Origin: Acanthacorydalis orientalis | Taxonomy: Eukaryota; Arthropoda; Insecta; Megaloptera; Corydalidae | NCBI GenBank assembly: GCA_034766995.1 | Contig: CM068317.1 | Coordinates: forward strand, 32,182,501-32,246,500 | Reading direction: 5' to 3' | Length of the DNA: 64,000 nt | Part shown: in pieces, positions 37,372-48,904 of the stretch | Position numbering within the stretch: position 1 is the stretch's first letter | How the letters are laid out: each line of letters starts with the position of its first letter | The notes under the pieces: model-generated | What the model was told of the DNA's origin: nothing | Seen by the model: the letters and a program-made list of their open reading frames with translations, nothing else | The model's database searches: none | Position numbers and translations under genes: made by a program

Positions 37372-37418
<47 letters not shown>

Positions 37419-37422
37419 TAGA
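37372..37422. repeat. (AT)n microsatellite
   Basis: AT repeat with GATA at its end. The minus open frame 37248-37466 is an artefact of it. Confidence 0.95.
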
Positions 37423-37524
37423 TATAATACATACATTTGAAACTGTGTGCGTGCCAGGGATATCATGTGTTATAATTTATTATAAATCGTGTTCAAACAC
37501 AATCGATTTATTTAATTGAGCATG

Positions 37525-37675
37525 TATCACATCACAGAGGCGACCCCCTCATGTTGTGCCGCTGAATGCGCAAATCTACTTTCACGGGGCCCCATGCAGG
37601 CGGTTTTTATTATAAACGCCTGCGGGTTGGGCGGTGAGGAAGGACGCGGCACAACCGCAGGGTCTTGGATCATTT
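37525..37675. promoter_or_regulatory. strongest GC-rich island; candidate ultraconserved-type element or exon
   Basis: About 150 bp with GC well above half sits in DNA that is nearly all A/T. GCAGGCG (37596-37602) and CGCCTGC (37617-37623) form a stem around TTTTTATTATAAA, a Hox/Cdx-type A/T core. CAACCGCA is a Runt-type word. In the + frame it stays open and could read ...HITEATPSCCAAECANLL... and beyond. On the - strand a different frame is open (37527-37733). Neither is a protein I recognise, and open frames in both directions suggest absence of AT-rich stops, not coding. Confidence 0.4.
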
Positions 37676-37783
37676 GTAATGTTTTTATATAAATAAAAAT
37701 AGTCAGTAATATAAATTGAGCTAGTACATACACATTCTCTTACACACATTATATTTACACATACACACACACGTATTATATCT

Positions 37784-37785
37784 AT

Positions 37786-37847
<62 letters not shown>
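37784..37847. repeat. (AT)n microsatellite
   Basis: TACATA lead followed by about 50 bp of AT. Confidence 0.95.
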
Positions 37848-37849
<2 letters not shown>

Positions 37850-39227
37850 TAATAGTAATGTCATTAAGTTGAAATAATTAATCTTATGCAGTTATTTGTT
37901 GATGTTATTCGTTGGCCAAGAAATATATTTAGATTTGATAGAATATATTTGATTTGAAATGAATTATCATTTCAATAAATAAATTTGGTAGTTGAATTTA
38001 GGAAGATGAGGATATAATAAGGCAAAATTTAATTATAGATATATTTTCTTTAAGAATTTTGAATTATTAAAATATTCTTTTCTTATTAAACTGCAGTCAG
38101 TGCACAACACTCGTATGTTGACAATCTTTTGAGAAATTCGTAAATTTATCTTTCAGAGATATTAGTCATTATTTTAAAAATTAAACTTAATTCTTATCAC
38201 TTGTATGTATACAGTTGTTTGATTGTTGTTTGGATTATTAATTATGGGTATAAAATGGTCATTTCCTGTGTCTTTGAGTAAAGATTTTTGTGTGATGAAT
38301 TGAAAGTATTACATCATTAAAAGAAGAGAGTTGTCTCGTAATGCCAATTTTTTAGTATTGTTTTTTGATAATAACTGACTTTAATTTTGTAATATATCAT
38401 ATATATATATAATCAAATAAGCTTATCAATACATAAATAAAAGTCAATTTATATATTTTCCACGCAACTGATTTTCTTTATAGGAAGTTGCGGTTGCGAC
38501 GTGTATGAACTTTAGACATTTTTTTTTAAATTTGTAAGCCCAAAATTTATTTCACGGTATATCTTAAAATTAATGAATAAATCGTATGTATAAAATACGA
38601 AAGTAAATACTTTACAAAAAGTACGATTTCATATATTTGTTTTTATTTCTTTACTTTATTTTTATTTTCTAATATTGGGCTGGTTTTACTTTTCATTCAC
38701 TAAACAAACTAATTCTACTGTACATAAATTGAGAATATAAGTAAAGGACAAGAGTTTTTAAAATATAATTACTGAATTCGTTCAATTTTTTTTAATATGA
38801 ATTCAATAAAAGTCATTAGGTGATTATAAAATTTTTTTAAAGAATAAATCTACTTTTCTTTTCTTTTATAAAATTCTGGAATTACTTCAACCGACATTAT
38901 TACTTCAATGGTAGTCATTGTGTTTAATCTTTAAAGATTACTACTTCAAAGCTCCTTCAAAGTTCTTTCAATTTAAACAGTCTAAATGTTTATTTCCTAT
39001 TTATTTCTAATAAAATTTTTCATATGAATAAAGATTGAACATAATAAATAATAAATCAATTTATACGCTGGTCTCGTCCTGTACTTTTTATATTTATTGT
39101 CTCAATCAAATAACTTATGTTGTTTATTACGTGTCTTGTCTTATTTCAAGATGTTTCGCCTACTTCTTATTTCAATTTCAAACTCTTTAGTATTTATATT
39201 ATGCGTGCTCTGTTTGTTGTCATATTC

Positions 39228-39229
<2 letters not shown>
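37848..39229. other. AT-rich spacer
   Basis: A short TA array lies near 38400. Nothing else supported. Confidence 0.6.
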
Positions 39230-39270
<41 letters not shown>

Positions 39271-39310
39271 TTGTGTGTGTGTGTGTATGTTTGTGTGTGC
39301 GTATGTGTAA
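39230..39310. repeat. compound AT / GT microsatellite
   Basis: AT units turn into GT and GTAT units. The frames at 39097-39363 on both strands are products of it. Confidence 0.95.
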
Positions 39311-39979
39311 GTATAAAGAAATGTATCCACCGATTTTTAAACACAATAAGATGGGATAATTAATTAAAATATAGTATTATTATTGAAGTACATTATTAGA
39401 AAAATATTATGATTCTACATATCACAGATAGATAAAACATGACTCGCGTGTCAGATAATGAAAGTTTGCAAAATTCAATCCGGCGTGTAATATAAAAAAT
39501 AACGATTATTATGAACCTGTAATTAAAATTGAAAAAATAATCATTAAGTATAAATACTTTTTAATGGATGATTAATTTGAATATTTTGAAAGGTGTATTA
39601 AAATAAATTATAACTGGGTGGTGACCGCTTCATTATTATTATTATTGATGTATTTTTTTCTTGTTAATACTATCTGAATCGTAATCTTAACCCAACCTTC
39701 TCAGGTGGCCCTGTGACCGAAACTCAGTGCTACTTGAAATAATGTTATATAAATTTACTGCATAATTAATTAATGTTTTGATCTCCCGTATTATATCTTA
39801 AGATTTCGAGATCAGTATCGTTATTTGATACATGAGAGAAAAGTTAGAAATTAATATAATTTACGATTATACAGAAAAAACCTAAATGTTTCCAATAGAA
39901 ATGAGCAGTTTTATTTATATACTATATAATACATATGGCGAATTAATTGTAATTGACTTTCGGTAGTTCAGGAATGTAA
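39311..39979. other. spacer
   Basis: A short ATT run lies at 39635-39647, and a more complex patch containing GGTGGCCCTGTGACCGAAAC near 39703. No gene or RNA identified. Confidence 0.5.
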
Positions 39980-40270
39980 ATTGCAATTATATGTTTCAGA
40001 TACTTTTAAGCAGAATAACTATCGTTCTTTAATAAATGTAACTATTTTACATATGATGAAATATGTGTGTATGTTAAAAAAAACATCGAATAATTCGATA
40101 CATTTGATTGGCGGGTCTTGCTTTCGCCTGACAAAACACAGCGGTGTTTGCATCTACCGAATTCCTCCATTTATTTATCTTGTACATACTCCTCGTATGT
40201 CTTAAACGGCGGTTATTAGCAAATGTCTGTCAGTTTTTTAACATGCGCGCATTTCCTAACACGGAGTTGA
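39980..40270. promoter_or_regulatory. complex island, candidate conserved non-coding element
   Basis: Less A/T-rich sequence with GGCGGGTCTTGC, CAGCGGTG, AACGGCGGTTA and ATGCGCGCAT. The + open frame across it (39981-40205) gives no recognised protein. Regulatory role is inferred. Confidence 0.3.
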
Positions 40271-40360
40271 TCTCACTGAGATAAAATTGTTACACTGTTA
40301 GCAACAATTGGTAAATAATGACCCATGTATCAGTAAAAATGTAAAATGTACACATACATT

Positions 40361-40361
<1 letters not shown>

Positions 40362-40416
<55 letters not shown>

Positions 40417-40420
40417 CATA
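40362..40420. repeat. (AT)n with CAT interruptions
   Basis: Three TA runs separated by TACATA. Confidence 0.95.
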
Positions 40421-40797
40421 TGCGAGTTAAATTTATATTTGAATGTGTTTAGAATCAATGGGTTAAAATAGATATGTAAAAGCATTTATTTAAAATCTGT
40501 TTTAAAAATTTGGTCCCACTATAACCTTTTATAAATAAAAAAATAGTGAATATAATTTTAAGACTTATTAATTCATTGTATACCTTTATTCATATATACT
40601 CAATTTCATTATTGAACACCTTCAATAACAGGTGTAATGATAACAGGTATTTTCATTTCATGTTATTTACGCAACATTTATATAAATAGTGTACTTAAGT
40701 ACGTTTTCGTAAATTTTAATTTTTATAAATAGACAATGTTTGAATAAAATTAATATTTAAATTATTGTTTAGAGTAGGATAGTAGTTGAAATTTATG

Positions 40798-40798
<1 letters not shown>
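40421..40798. other. AT-rich spacer
   Basis: Two TAACAGGT words near 40628 and 40642; otherwise nothing. Confidence 0.6.
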
Positions 40799-41017
<219 letters not shown>

Positions 41018-41077
41018 GCATTTCAAGAGTAACTTGCTTCGATTTTAGAGACAACAGCTTCAGTTTCAAAGTGTACT

Positions 41078-41598
41078 TTATTTTTTGACATAATCCTCTT
41101 AAAGCTCAACGTGCTTGTCCCAAAGATTCTCGATTTCCTTCCGAAAATGAGTTTATTTGATGTTCTCAAAATAGTCGATTGCGGGTTCTCTCATCTTTTT
41201 ATTCGTCCCATAATTGCTATCCAGCCAGGAAAAAATTGAGTTTCGGGAACAGATGGAAATCCAAACGTGTCAAATCAGGCAAATAAGGTAAATATAGAAT
41301 GATTTCATACTTGAATTCGGTCAATTTTTGCTGAGAAATAACATTTGAATGAGTCGGTGCATCGACATAGTGAAAATATACTTTTTTTCTGGTCATTACG
41401 GGACATTTTTTCGCGATCGCTGCCTTCAACGTCTCCAAAAGTGCTCCATAGTATTGGCCAGCAATGACCAATACTATGGAGTGAATATGCCATGAAAAAA
41501 TACTAGGCAATGTAAGGAATATACTTTTATGGTTTTCTTTCTGTTTTCCCTTCAAAAAGAAAGAACTGAATCACACCACGAATTTCGCTTTCACCCAT
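41078..41598 (-). pseudogene. mariner transposase with central deletion and stops
   Basis: From the ATG at 41598 the reading begins MGESEIRGVIQFFLFEGKT, a normal mariner start, then breaks. Another frame (ORF 41217-41555) continues as GQYYGALLETLKAAIAKK, then VYFHYVDAPTHSNVISQQKL and YLPYLPDLTRLDFHLFPKL, matching the second catalytic block of mariner transposases. The usual DNAP motif is changed to VDAP and SPDL to LPDL. After a stop the third part reads NYGTNKKMREPAIDYFENIK and then [11 protein letters not shown], the family C-terminus, ending near 41078. Most of the helix-turn-helix region and the first catalytic Asp are missing. Confidence 0.88.
41444..41481. repeat. 14-bp perfect foldback inside the mariner remnant
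   Basis: CTCCATAGTATTGG (41444-41457) and CCAATACTATGGAG (41468-41481) pair exactly around a 10-base loop. One arm encodes the conserved GQYYGA residues; the other has no counterpart in normal transposases and sits at the probable deletion junction. Confidence 0.9.
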
Positions 41599-41712
41599 TT
41601 TGCATTTTTGCACGAAACGCTTGTTTTGAAGAAACTGTCAAATGAAAAATTAATGACGGAATGACTTGTAACTTCATATGCGTTACCAGAATGGAGTTAT
41701 GTGAAAACGTAC

Positions 41713-42409
41713 AACCTAACATATATATGTTTTGAGCTATGTAAAAACATATGTGATAACATATATACAGCTATCCTCCTCTCTAGCAACAAGTACACGA
41801 ACCAAGTTACTCTTCAAACCTCTCTCGTATATATATATACACATGTTTGTGTATGTAATTTATACACAACTTATACATAGTATAAAAATGGTAGATACTG
41901 TAGCAATGTTCTTTAACTTAAACAAAGACAGATTTGATTGCAAGTGTCGATACAAATTATAAGAATTAAGCATGCTTATTGATAGACGCTGATGCCTGTA
42001 TTATAGTTCTTGATATTAAAAGAAAATTGTGTTAAATTACTTTTATATATTATTGATGATATTGAAATGAAATAAGAATAATTTAAAATATAACAGAAAT
42101 GATAAATTTTATTATTTTATTATCTTTTTTATTATGTCATATATTCTTAGAAATATTTGTTCCGACACTGATCTTCATAAAAATCGTATTAAGTTTGTAT
42201 TTAGAGCAACGATGATCTATTATATAAAAGTATATTCTGTTCTTCAAAAGAAGAATAATAGTATAATTATTTACATAAACAATAGGTATAATAGATAAAA
42301 AAATTTATCACGAGATACACACAATATTTTCAGAACAATGAATAGAATTGGTTTAAGAACAGTTTTGATAAAAGGCAAAATAAACAAGTAAATAAAACGG
42401 GTACGAATT
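41713..42409. other. spacer
   Basis: The open frame 41732-41962 (+) crosses a small TA run and has no recognised domain. No RNA gene. Confidence 0.5.
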
Positions 42410-42664
42410 TCTCTTGAAGCAAAACGTTCTGTCGAAAAAAAATACACGATCGACGTTGTTTCCAATTCGAACACAAAATTCGTGAACCTCGATACTGCGG
42501 GATGTTGATTATAAAGCTATACATAGCCATCTTCGGCGGACAGCAGGATGCTTCCACCGGTCGTTTGTCTGCAAATTAACATACGTGTTGTGTAAAAGTT
42601 GAAAGTCATTCGTGCCCAATCAACTTGTTGAAACACCACCATACTTCAGATCACCATCGGACAT

Positions 42665-42695
<31 letters not shown>

Positions 42696-42890
42696 GTGGC
42701 CTTCTTATTTCTGAGACTTTGCCTCGCCCATCGTGGTGCCCCTACATACATCGTTTTACTTCCAGGTTTAAATCAGATTCAATCACTGCGGGAACACGAT
42801 AAGCTTCCAATTGTCAGTATTCAATTCGTACATGAATTCGAGAATGACTGTGTGAATCTTGTCAATTATTCGTGATGCATACTCTTAAAT
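42410..42890. promoter_or_regulatory. long complex island split by an AT array
   Basis: About 450 bp of less A/T-rich DNA is interrupted by a TA run at 42664-42692. Frames are open on both strands (42330-42557 minus, 42612-42875 plus; the latter ends EHDKLPIVSIQFVHEFEND and onward). Neither resembles a family I know. Candidates are a non-coding regulatory element, a decayed transposon, or an exon of an unknown gene. Confidence 0.3.
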
Positions 42891-43019
42891 CTATACAGTT
42901 GTATAATTATAATAATTTTCTTTAAATCAATATTAAATCCAGTAAAAATAAATAAAATTTACATTTAAATCTTTATTTTAAATAATCTTTTATATAATAA
43001 CCATATTAAAAACTGAAAT
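42891..43019. other. AT-rich spacer
   Basis: No feature. Confidence 0.6.
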
Positions 43020-43040
43020 GTATATATATATATATATATG

Positions 43041-43138
<98 letters not shown>
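43020..43138. repeat. (AT)n microsatellite cluster
   Basis: Nearly 120 bp of TA repeats with TTTATA and GTATATACA interruptions. Confidence 0.96.
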
Positions 43139-43139
<1 letters not shown>

Positions 43140-43564
43140 CTAATTATTGTTATTTGTAGAATTTAAGTGTTTAAGAATTAATTATTATTTATATTAATTT
43201 ATAGTTTAGATTTTTAATTTATACAATTTTTATCTTTTTCAGGAACATTTTCTTATGCCTTTAATTATAATAAAATATAATTTTCTGAGAAAATTTTCTA
43301 CCATATTATATAAAAATTAGATTATTATTAATAGTATTGTTTACATTGCATTAAGATTTTTAGGTCTTCACATAAAACGATGTATTACCAATATTATTTA
43401 TTTTTGTTAAATAGTAAAACATATTCAGTAATTATATAATGAATTTAAAACGGGCAAATTTTTAACCTTAATTCTCAAAATGTACGGTTATTAAAAGGAA
43501 ATATATTCTCATTCGAAAAATGCATTATTATAAAGCGGGAACAAATTTTATTTTTGTATTTATT
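43139..43564. other. AT-rich spacer
   Basis: An acceptor-like ATCTTTTTCAG near 43243 has no matching exon. Nothing else. Confidence 0.55.
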
Positions 43565-44129
43565 TTAGGTTGATAGAAAAATAATTTCGATTTATGACCT
43601 CCAAATTCATATACATTTTTCACAGCTTCGATTTTCCTAGCTGTATTAAGCGCTCAAGAACTATTGGAATAATCCATAACTTTTGTGTACGGTCTCGAAT
43701 TGTTGTACGTGGTTCTAATTCAACTAATGCCTTCAGTTGGTTATTTTGAATTGAATGACGACCGAAAACTTCATCTTCATGGTTCTCGTACCCAGCATGA
43801 AATTTTTTGAACCCCCATTGCAGCGTGCGTTCCTTAACAGTACCCACATCAAATCATCGATTAGTTTACTAGCGGTTTTTACTGCTTTACCGCCCATTTT
43901 CAGCTCATACAAACAATTGTTCTTATTTTCTTCTTTACCATCTTTAAATCAATAGGCCAACTTGAAGCAAAGTCAATAATGAAACCAAATTTTTGTTACC
44001 AAAATATAGACTGGAAAATGCACTTTAAAATAATATTTACATGAACACAATGAAATGACATTCTCATTGAAAAAAATTAAGGTTAGCATCCAAGAAACAA
44101 AAACCGCAATTGTTTTCCTACCAACCTAA
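43565..44129 (-). mobile_element. internally deleted mariner-like element, copy 2
   Basis: On the minus strand the element begins TTAGGTTGGTAGGAAAACAA and ends in a terminus whose + strand reads TTAGGTTGATAGAAAAATAA, an inverted pair of about 30 bp. TA follows on the right (44130-44131); the left flank reads TT, so that half of the target duplication is decayed. It aligns end to end with the 6823-7395 copy, including the join from the transposase N-terminus to GAAAAATGTATATGAATTTG of the 3' tail. At 565 bp it is less than half the normal length. Confidence 0.92.
43620..43941 (-). pseudogene. mariner transposase N-terminal (helix-turn-helix) remnant
   Basis: From ATG at 43941 the frame is damaged early. 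Residues from MGTVKERTLQWGFKKFHAGY through EVFGRHSIQNNQLKALVELE and TTIRDRTQKLWIIPIVLERL to the stop at 43620 stay open and match the DNA-binding half of mariner transposases (pattern GTV-E-T-Q-WFKKF-G---EDE--GR-S---N-QLKALVE---RTT-R). It is better preserved than copy 1. No catalytic domain is present. Whether a bound DNA-binding fragment is ever made is unknown; the broken start argues against it. Confidence 0.88.
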
Positions 44130-44131
44130 TA

Positions 44132-45315
44132 TTTTGACAGATTACTAGTATCATAATTAATTTCGATATTTTACTTTTCGGGGCAGTAGAATAAAAATAT
44201 TGAAAATAATTCCTAGCAAATGGTTTCTTTGTTAAAAATATTTTTTTGAAAAAAGCAATATTTATATATTCTTATTACAAATAATAATGTAAATATATTT
44301 GCTTAAAATAGCAAATCTGGTGTCAGGTGTTCTAAAAATGAACAAAGAATGTATTATTAACCGACATCTTTCTTCAATCTATGCTTGAAGGATTTTATTG
44401 ATGACGGTAGTAGATTTAAATATGAAAATGCAATTTATTTAAGTCATACGCTACTGTGTAGAAAATTGAACATTTAATTAATCGTTCTTTATAGTTATCT
44501 AATTAAATTTTAATCGCATGAGCATTTTTTTCCATAAGAAGGAGACATTATTCTTCGAATATATTCTGATGTGCTTGAACAGCCAATAATGATTTAAATA
44601 TAAAAGTGCAATTTGCGAGATTTTACTTTTCTGAATTTTCTCACCATATTTCTGTAGTCATTTCACTTATGCTAAAGTGAAATGTGTTGATTTCCTTTGA
44701 GTATTTTTGTATTAAAATGAGATTTGTTCAAATAAGTATTGTTTTATTAATTTTAAATAATTTTGTCTTTAAGCAGACGACATTTATTTTGAATTTTATT
44801 TATTTATTTATGAGTTCATTTTTATAAATGTAATTAATATTAATAAGCAAATATATTATTTTTTAAGTAAATATATTTACATTATTATTTTTAATAAAAG
44901 TATTTAAATATTGCTTTTTCAAAAAGAATATTTTTTTAAAAAAAAACCATTAGTTTTCAACTTTTGTATTTAAAAATATAATTCTGGTTAATATACCATA
45001 GAATTATGAATACGTTTGAAGTTTTCTAGATTATATGAACTCAGAAGAAATCTAATTTTTTATAATAAAATTTATAGCTACATAAAATTATTACGAAATA
45101 GACAGAAATATGCTAAATAAATCAAAATTATTTATAGTATTTTCAATCAGATATCAGTTTATTATACAAAGAGTTGATGAAAATTTTGAACAAATATTTT
45201 AAAATATATAAAAACATACAATTTAAATGAAAGTATTTTTAATGTAAATTTTAATATTTCTTCTTTATTTTACGCTTGATTTTTTTTAATAATTAGTTCT
45301 TTACTTTTTTGCACA

Positions 45316-45318
<3 letters not shown>
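44132..45318. other. AT-rich spacer with one small hairpin
   Basis: CATTTCACTT (44659-44668) and AAGTGAAATG (44675-44684) form a perfect 10-bp hairpin. No gene or RNA recognised. Confidence 0.6.

Positions 45319-45373
<55 letters not shown>
45319..45373. repeat. (AT)n microsatellite
   Basis: Over 50 bp of uninterrupted TA. Confidence 0.96.
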
Positions 45374-45374
<1 letters not shown>

Positions 45375-45594
45375 AATGTGTGTGAATGAGTGTAATAAAA
45401 TACTTCAAAAACATGTATCCGGCGATGCCAATTACAAAATAAAAAAATATGAAGAACAATAACGAAACTTGAAAATGTACGATAAGGTCTCGTAAAATGC
45501 AATTTAAAAACGTATTTCCGAGGGAACACATTAAACATGCACATAATTTTTCCCATAATTGAACAGACAATAATCGTAAAGATATCAAAATTGT
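45374..45594. other. spacer
   Basis: Slightly more complex; minus frames at 45293-45588 have no recognised product. Confidence 0.5.
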
Positions 45595-45700
45595 TCAGTG
45601 CCGATGGGTCAATTATGCGGAGCGTGAATCCGATAACGTCATAAATAAATGACTCCGGTATACAAAATAACCTGTACGTTTTTGTAATTGATTTTTGATG
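45595..45700. promoter_or_regulatory. short GC-richer island with CRE/Hox-type words
   Basis: Contains GTCAATTATGCGG, AACGTCATAAATAAATGA and GACTCCGG. CRE-like ACGTCA and ATAAA-type homeodomain words are adjacent. No frame. Candidate regulatory element by composition and motifs only. Confidence 0.3.
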
Positions 45701-46439
45701 TGTGAAATGATTATGTTTATTGCGACCATTATAATAACTATAAGATCCGAATTATTATTTATGGAATATTAATTTATATAAAAGATGTCAATAAATAAGG
45801 TTTTATAAGTGAACGTTACAGTTTATCTGGTTTGTTAATTGAAGTTTCATTTAAATTCTTATATGCAAATTGATTTTAATGCGACTATCTTATTAATGAA
45901 GTCTGAAAATTTTCTTGAAATGATAAATATTTATTATTTTATATAGTATATTTACTTTTTTTAATCAACTTATGATTTGATAATGAATATACCTACACAA
46001 ACATATATAAATTATGTTTGTATGTATATAAGATTCAATTTATAAATCTTGAATCAAAAATGACAATTTCACTCAAGTAACATTTTAGTTTGAACATAAG
46101 TCGATGTTTAATAAAAACATTTCATTGTATTTAAATTTGATCATAATAAATATTTCTGTAATTTACTTAAGACATTTATCTGTGTTGTGTAAAATATAGG
46201 AAATATAGCGGACATTAACTAGAATGTAAAATAGATTTTTATACATGCTGAAATCATGTTTAGCCGTTTCTTGACATGTTATACGTTGTCAACACTAAAA
46301 GATATCGAATTACAGTTCGTATTTATCATCTGTTTCTACTAGACTAGTTGCTTCGAAGTAAAACTGTTCGATAAATAAAAAAAATATATCCATTTCTACA
46401 AGATAAACAATACGGATTTTATTAAAACGGGATAATATA
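45701..46439. other. AT-rich spacer
   Basis: No supported feature. Confidence 0.6.
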
Positions 46440-46560
46440 TTAACAATCCTGTTAGATCCGAGTGAGTAGAGAATATGTTATGAGCGAATCATTATTATTA
46501 CGAGAAGATATTTGTGGGAATGTGAGCAGATGTAATAAAATACGAGATACTCTTAAAGAT
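46440..46560. promoter_or_regulatory. complex patch with a Su(H)-type word
   Basis: TGTGGGAA (46513-46520) fits the Su(H)/CBF1 consensus YGTGRGAA, and CAGATG lies just after. One site alone is weak evidence for Notch input. Confidence 0.2.
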
Positions 46561-46630
46561 TTTTATTTTATAATTGTTATACATAAATGGTAATTATATA
46601 TCTTCTCAATGGTGTATGACTATATATACA

Positions 46631-46824
46631 TATAGGGTGATTCAACTCAGGCTTCCACACGAAAGTATTAAAAAAACATGTTATCCTCCATTTAGAATAT
46701 AATTCAATTGTATTTTAGTATTGAATTGAACTAAAATATTAAATAAAAAATAACATGAGTTTTATTAACCCCTGCGAGTCCTTTTAATACATCCATGTAG
46801 AAGCCTAAATTGAATCACTCTATA
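46631..46824. mobile_element. 194-bp MITE with 25-bp terminal inverted repeats
   Basis: The left end is TATAGGGTGATTCAAC, then TCAGGCTTC (46631-46655). The reverse complement of the right end (46800-46824) is TATAGAGTGATTCAAT, then TTAGGCTTC: 22 of 25 match. Weaker pairing continues inward (GTATTAAAA in both). No coding capacity. TA or TATA at both ends suggests a Tc1/mariner-type target site, but the superfamily is not certain. Confidence 0.8.
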
Positions 46825-46915
46825 TATTAAAATTTGCTTCATAATTTCTAATATTTTCTTTAAAAAAGCGACTAATTCAAACAGTGAAAAAAATTTTATC
46901 GTAACAGTATATTAA

Positions 46916-46919
<4 letters not shown>
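46825..46919. other. AT-rich spacer
   Basis: No feature. Confidence 0.6.

Positions 46920-46966
<47 letters not shown>
46920..46966. repeat. (AT)n microsatellite
   Basis: Uninterrupted AT repeat. Confidence 0.95.
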
Positions 46967-46969
<3 letters not shown>

Positions 46970-48697
46970 GTTCAAATATATATTTTTAAATATTTGAATG
47001 AAAAACATTTAATAATAAAATAGGAGTTTGAAAAAATTATACATGTACATGTATGAAGTATACTAGTGTAAAAGAAATATACTTTTATTTGAATTTGCCT
47101 TATTTAAAATAATATCTGCTCAAAGTATAATAGAATAATAAGTTAATAAGATAAATTTCATTTAGACTTTCCTTGTCTAAAAACAACAATTAATTGTGAT
47201 TAACAATCGGTAAACTGTTGATATAATGTGGAGCAAATTTTAATAAAGTCATGAATAATTAAATCATACAATTTTTAGTAATATGTAAAAGTCGAAAATT
47301 AACAAATCTGTTCTGACAATGGCTAAATTTACTTTTACAATTGAATGCTCTTTTTAATCATATACTATAAAAATGTTTTTGGTCAAAAATGTACAATCAA
47401 GCATTTTTGATTACTTTTGGCCAAATTTTTTTTAAAAAAGAAACTCATTTTTGAATTAAAAAATGAATGATTATAAAAACCCTACTCTCCATGTGAATTC
47501 TTTTAAATACTTTTTCTTTATAAACATGCATGCTTACAAAATTGTTATAATTATTATATTTTAAGTGGTAAATAAATATAAAAAGAAAGGAATGCAACAG
47601 AAAGAGTATTTATTATATTATATTCTTATAAAAATATATATAATTTATTATATTCTTATAGAAAATTTAATTATGTTTTGAATCTTTCTTGTCATCGAAA
47701 TTAATAATTATATTAATGCAAATCATATAAAACTAATAATTTCTCAGTGTCATTAGTTTTTTATTAGTTTATATACAAAGAATATTTTGTTTTATATCTT
47801 GAATATTATATTTATTTATTTTATATAAAATTAGAAATGATAAATTGAAAAAATATTTTTAATTTTTTAAAACTTGTTTCCAGAAAACATTTTCCAGCAC
47901 TATTTCCACCGGTTACAGAAAAATACATTTATCTTTTATGTAAAACATACATCTATTATCTGATGTTAAATCAATATGTAAATGGAAGGTACTTCTTTCC
48001 AATTAATCAGATAGAGATTTTTTATTCGTAAACACGTATATTAATTATCAGATAAATTAAAGCAAAATATACAATATATTTATTGTAACTTGTCTCATAA
48101 TATGTTTTCATCTTCTATATATTTATTTGCTTATTTTGATGATATTTTTGGCGTTTATAAAAAATGATATAATTATATCTTTGAAATTACGTCCTTAATA
48201 CTTCTTTTTTATCTTTTTAAATTACTCATATTTTTCATCAATAGACCGCAAGTAACTAAATATATTGTATTTGTAGTTATTGAATATAATAGTGCCTAAT
48301 ATAATAATATAATTTTATATAATACAAATTTACTTCAGTGGTGCTTATAATTTAATACAATTTCATTCACAAATCAAATATACAGTTTAATACAGTGGTA
48401 CGAATCTCAAAAAAAAGAAATAAACGAATTATTAATGTCTATTATCTTTGCATTTCTAGATAAAAATAAAATCATTTTATATAGAATTTCAATGTTTGTA
48501 AAAGTATCTAATAAAAAAATAGAATTTTATTTCTGATTCCATTAATTTTTTGTATATTTATCGATACAAATAATTAAACATTTAGCTTTAAAATCGGAAG
48601 TTTAATATAGAAATTTTAAAATTAAAATTATTATTATTTTTGTATATATCCAAAAATTGAATATCGTATACAGTAATAATCATTGTATATTTTTTTG

Positions 48698-48699
<2 letters not shown>
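46967..48699. other. AT-rich spacer
   Basis: GTCAAAAATG / CATTTTTGAT near 47379-47410 form a short hairpin. No gene or RNA. Confidence 0.6.

Positions 48700-48751
<52 letters not shown>
48700..48751. repeat. (AT)n microsatellite
   Basis: About 25 AT units. Confidence 0.95.
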
Positions 48752-48753
<2 letters not shown>

Positions 48754-48904
48754 CACAGCATTTATTTTTTGTTTATCGTTTGATAATTTTAGAATTATTG
48801 CAGGAATGGAGTGAAATTTAATCCCAGTTGTCATGTTTTCTTAAATCTTTTTAGTTTTAATAATTACCATATATACACTCACCGCTCTTACAACTCGGTA
48901 CTCA

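Larger units (their letters stand above)
41018..41712 (-). mobile_element. internally deleted mariner-like element of a second lineage
   Basis: The coding remnant lies on the minus strand. Its outer limits are estimates: on the left the end of the GT run, on the right a TTAGGTTGT-type word (minus strand) near 41712. I could not match a convincing inverted terminal pair, so one or both ends may be lost. About 700 bp remains of an expected 1.3 kb. Confidence 0.7.

Noticed and set aside
42612..42875. 88-codon plus frame considered as a gene
   Set aside because: It crosses an AT array, has no recognised domain, and the opposite strand is also partly open. Kept only as a complex island.
43218..43320. 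Acceptor-like ATCTTTTTCAG followed by an open frame
   Set aside because: No donor, A/T-driven residues and an early stop; likely a chance splice word.
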